The notes beneath the pieces are model-generated. The model did not search any database. It had not been told where the DNA came from and saw only the letters and a list, made by a program, of their open reading frames with translations. This document shows positions 62,426-64,000 of a stretch of 64,000 nucleotides of DNA, in pieces. Source of the stretch: CAIXPS01 sp034430115 (GTDB lineage: Bacteria > Chloroflexota > Anaerolineae > J036 > Brachytrichaceae); the NCBI GenBank assembly GCA_034430115.1, contig DAOUFG010000005.1, forward strand, positions 3,228-67,227, read 5' to 3'. A program made the position numbers and the translations under genes. How positions within the stretch are numbered: position 1 is the stretch's first letter; each line of letters starts with the position of its first letter.

Positions 62426-62947
62426 TCAGTCAGACACTTTCACGAATTCTGCACGCTTCGCATCGAGGTCTACGATGGCGATGCTGCGGTCTTCACCGGC
62501 TGGGTGCCGCCCGCCCAGTGCGCCGGGGTTTAGCACCTGGGTGCGGTTCACCTCATCCAGGCTTTTGCAATGTGAATGACCATAGAAGACCCACTCATGC
62601 AGCCCTGCGCGGCTAAGCATATAGAGCAGGCTTTCATCATCCCCATGACAGGCCGCCACACGATGACCGGCGAAGGTCAGGTCCGCATCTTTACCGCAAT
62701 AGGTGATATTGCCCAGCCGGCGCGCCTCGGAGCGAAAGCCGCTCCAGTCATAGTCATTATTACCACGCACCAGCCACACCCAGAAGCCCTGGAACTTTTC
62801 GAGTAACAAAGGGCTGGTGACATCACCACAGTGAATGAGTTGCGACACACCGCGCACGTGGAACGTGTTCAGCGCCAGGTCGATGTGCGCAGCGTTATTG
62901 TGCGTATCAGAAAGCACGCCGATACGTGCAAGTTGACTTGAAGCCAT
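62426..62947 (-). CDS. YfcE/MJ0936-type metallophosphoesterase
   Basis: 173 residues. The metal-binding motifs are in order: SDTHNNAA (13-20), GDVTS, GNND (NNDYDW), and GHSH (FYGHSHCK). These are the calcineurin-like phosphoesterase signatures. It hydrolyses phosphate esters, possibly cyclic nucleotides or other small substrates. The gene is 13 bases downstream of the EIIA gene on the same strand. Confidence 0.9.
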   Translation of the reverse strand: MASSQLARIGVLSDTHNNAAHIDLALNTFHVRGVSQLIHCGDVTSPLLLEKFQGFWVWLVRGNNDYDWSGFRSEARRLGNITYCGKDADLTFAGHRVAACHGDDESLLYMLSRAGLHEWVFYGHSHCKSLDEVNRTQVLNPGALGGRHPAGEDRSIAIVDLDAKRAEFVKVSD

Positions 62948-62960
62948 GATGAATATCTAT

Positions 62961-63365
62961 TCAGTTACTACTATGTGGCCCAGCTTGCACGGCCTGTGCC
63001 CCCGTTTGTACGGCCAACGCTGCAAGCTGATCAATCGATGTCCCCTGGCGTGAAAAGGTAACCTCTAATAGCATCGGCAGGCTTACGCCACTCACCACCC
63101 GCACACGCTCATTTTGCGCCGCAACGGCCAGTGCCGCATTCCAGGGTGTGCCCCCCGCCATATCCACCAACACGAGCGTCGGCCGCGCCTGGTTCACCAC
63201 TTCGCTCAAACTGGTTTGAAAAGCCTTTACGTCGTCCCCAGGCATCAATGTGTAATATCGTACATCAACTTGTTGCCCGGCAATCAGCTCGGCCGTGTTT
63301 ACCAGTGCGCGAGCCAGTTCGCCATGTGATGCAACCACTATTTGCACAGAAGAATTTGTCATCAT
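62961..63365 (-). CDS. PTS system fructose/mannose-type EIIA domain protein
   Basis: 134 residues. The phospho-acceptor His is in VVASHGELARAL (about 12), and GGTPWNAAL is the second motif of the mannose-family EIIA. No HPr, EI or EIIB/C genes are in the window, so it may be a regulatory orphan as in other bacteria with partial PTS. Two ATGs (63365 and 63362) are possible starts. The gene precedes the phosphoesterase. Confidence 0.88.
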   Translation of the reverse strand: MMTNSSVQIVVASHGELARALVNTAELIAGQQVDVRYYTLMPGDDVKAFQTSLSEVVNQARPTLVLVDMAGGTPWNAALAVAAQNERVRVVSGVSLPMLLEVTFSRQGTSIDQLAALAVQTGAQAVQAGPHSSN

Positions 63366-63430
63366 TGTCCGCCCTTTACGGGTGCAGTTCAGTATCCTAC
63401 CCCTACTACGAAACCATCCTGCTAAAAGCA

Positions 63431-63461
63431 AAACGTCCTACTGAAATTCAGCAGGACGTTT
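63431..63461 (-). terminator. Terminator-like hairpin between EIIA and membrane-protein genes
   Basis: AAACGTCCTACTGAA and TTCAGCAGGACGTTT pair over 15 bases with one mismatch and an almost closed loop. On the minus strand, TTTTGCTTTT follows. It terminates the membrane-protein gene at 63499. Confidence 0.7.
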
Positions 63462-63498
63462 CATCGTTCTAAAACGTGCCGGTATTCTCGCGTGAGTT

Positions 63499-64000
63499 TC
63501 AGGCAAGCGGGCGCGAACGGAGATTGGCAACCATCAAGATGAGCGCACCCATGCCCCATGCTACCACCAGCAGGCTCATCAGCCAACCAACAACCGGCAA
63601 CGCACCCAACGCAGCGAGAATCAGCGCACCCAGCCCCGTCTTGGTTGCACGAGTCCAAGTGACGCCCTTTAAGCCCACCGCCAGGCGCTCTCCCAGCATG
63701 CTGGCAATCACCGCCCAGCCTGCCAACATGGCCAACGCCCACACCACCAACAGCAGGATCGCAACGGGAATGAGGCAAATCGTGATCGCAAGAATAAACA
63801 GCGCGATGGGAACGACGATGAACGACAACATCCCTGCGCCACCCGAAGCCAACCACTGCTGTTGTGCGACCTCGGCAATGCGCGCCACATAGGTCGGGAA
63901 TAACGCCACAATTGCCATCGAGAGCAACGTCAGCAAAATCACGCCCATAACCGTGGAGAGCACATTCCCCACCTGATCGAAGAAATAGCGAAACGGCGTG
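63499..64000 (-). CDS. Membrane protein, 5' end cut by window edge
   Basis: The frame is open from the right edge with no stop, so the GTG at 63972 is probably internal and the protein continues beyond the window. The visible 166 residues hold four or five hydrophobic helices, beginning TPFRYFFDQVGNVLSTVMGV. This layout resembles the membrane-spanning C-terminus of bactofilin-like (polymer-forming cytoskeletal) proteins of Chloroflexota, but the diagnostic repeat domain would lie outside, so the call is tentative. Confidence 0.55.
   Translation of the reverse strand, partial: TPFRYFFDQVGNVLSTVMGVILLTLLSMAIVALFPTYVARIAEVAQQQWLASGGAGMLSFIVVPIALFILAITICLIPVAILLLVVWALAMLAGWAVIASMLGERLAVGLKGVTWTRATKTGLGALILAALGALPVVGWLMSLLVVAWGMGALILMVANLRSRPLA

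Overview
The window reads as a moderately GC-rich, gene-dense bacterial chromosome, most likely from the Chloroflexota (Anaerolineae-like). This is an inference from the gene mix: Thr-Pro-rich surface linkers, DUF5667- and DUF389-type proteins, an NHLP peptide-export operon, a two-gene inositol-phospholipid module, and no outer-membrane genes. No rRNA, tRNA, CRISPR array, transposase or prophage gene was recognised. About 64 protein genes are called; the first and last are cut by the window edges.

Layout. (1) 1-11941, all plus: the end of a double-glycine leader-peptide gene, then the NHLP export machine (HlyD-like adaptor, C39 peptidase ABC transporter, second ABC transporter), followed on the same strand by a ParA/MinD-type ATPase, a large hybrid histidine kinase and a response regulator. 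(2) 12113-17392: thiol/sulfur genes (GcvH-like lipoyl protein, rhodanese, YeiH-type exporter, glutaredoxin, lone GroES, thioredoxin-reductase-like flavoprotein) and a TetR-SDR pair whose promoter and start codon lie on a 44-bp palindrome. (3) 17417-23939: on the minus strand, a two-component system, a polyferredoxin membrane protein and a secreted protein; on the plus strand, a small exported peptide and a sigma/DUF5667 pair. (4) 24088-36730: a redox and metallocofactor island. It holds a protein disulfide oxidoreductase, two XRE-cupin regulators, two NifX-like proteins, a NifX/MinD/MinD/radical-SAM/metallo-beta-lactamase run, a thioredoxin-VKOR fusion, a second VKOR, a DsbA-like protein, a peroxiredoxin, OsmC and a corrinoid-methyltransferase-like protein. 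(5) 36760-39879: methyltransferase, small membrane protein, ClC channel. (6) 40376-44658: a tight three-gene operon of B12-binding mutase-like protein, opine-dehydrogenase-like protein and asparagine-synthetase-like amidotransferase; this is the best candidate for an undescribed pathway. (7) 44728-50996: DUF389-SH3 protein, NarL/NarX-type pair, universal stress protein, HEAT-repeat protein and membrane protein. (8) 51004-58124, minus: oxidoreductase, peroxiredoxin, an ECF sigma/anti-sigma/ABC-transporter operon, and inositol-phosphate synthase with a CDP-alcohol phosphotransferase. (9) 58413-64000: S1-domain protein, FtsK/SpoIIIE translocase, phosphoesterase, orphan PTS EIIA and the end of a membrane protein.

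Themes. Thiol-disulfide chemistry recurs throughout (glutaredoxin, PDO, two VKORs, DsbA-like, two peroxiredoxins, OsmC). So does corrinoid chemistry (the MtbA-like and B12-binding proteins). Signalling is heavy: two hybrid or classical kinases plus NarX, four response regulators, two ECF sigma factors, and one TetR and two XRE-cupin regulators. Starts were chosen by ribosome-binding site and family length. No computation or database search was possible, so family names rest on motif recognition.
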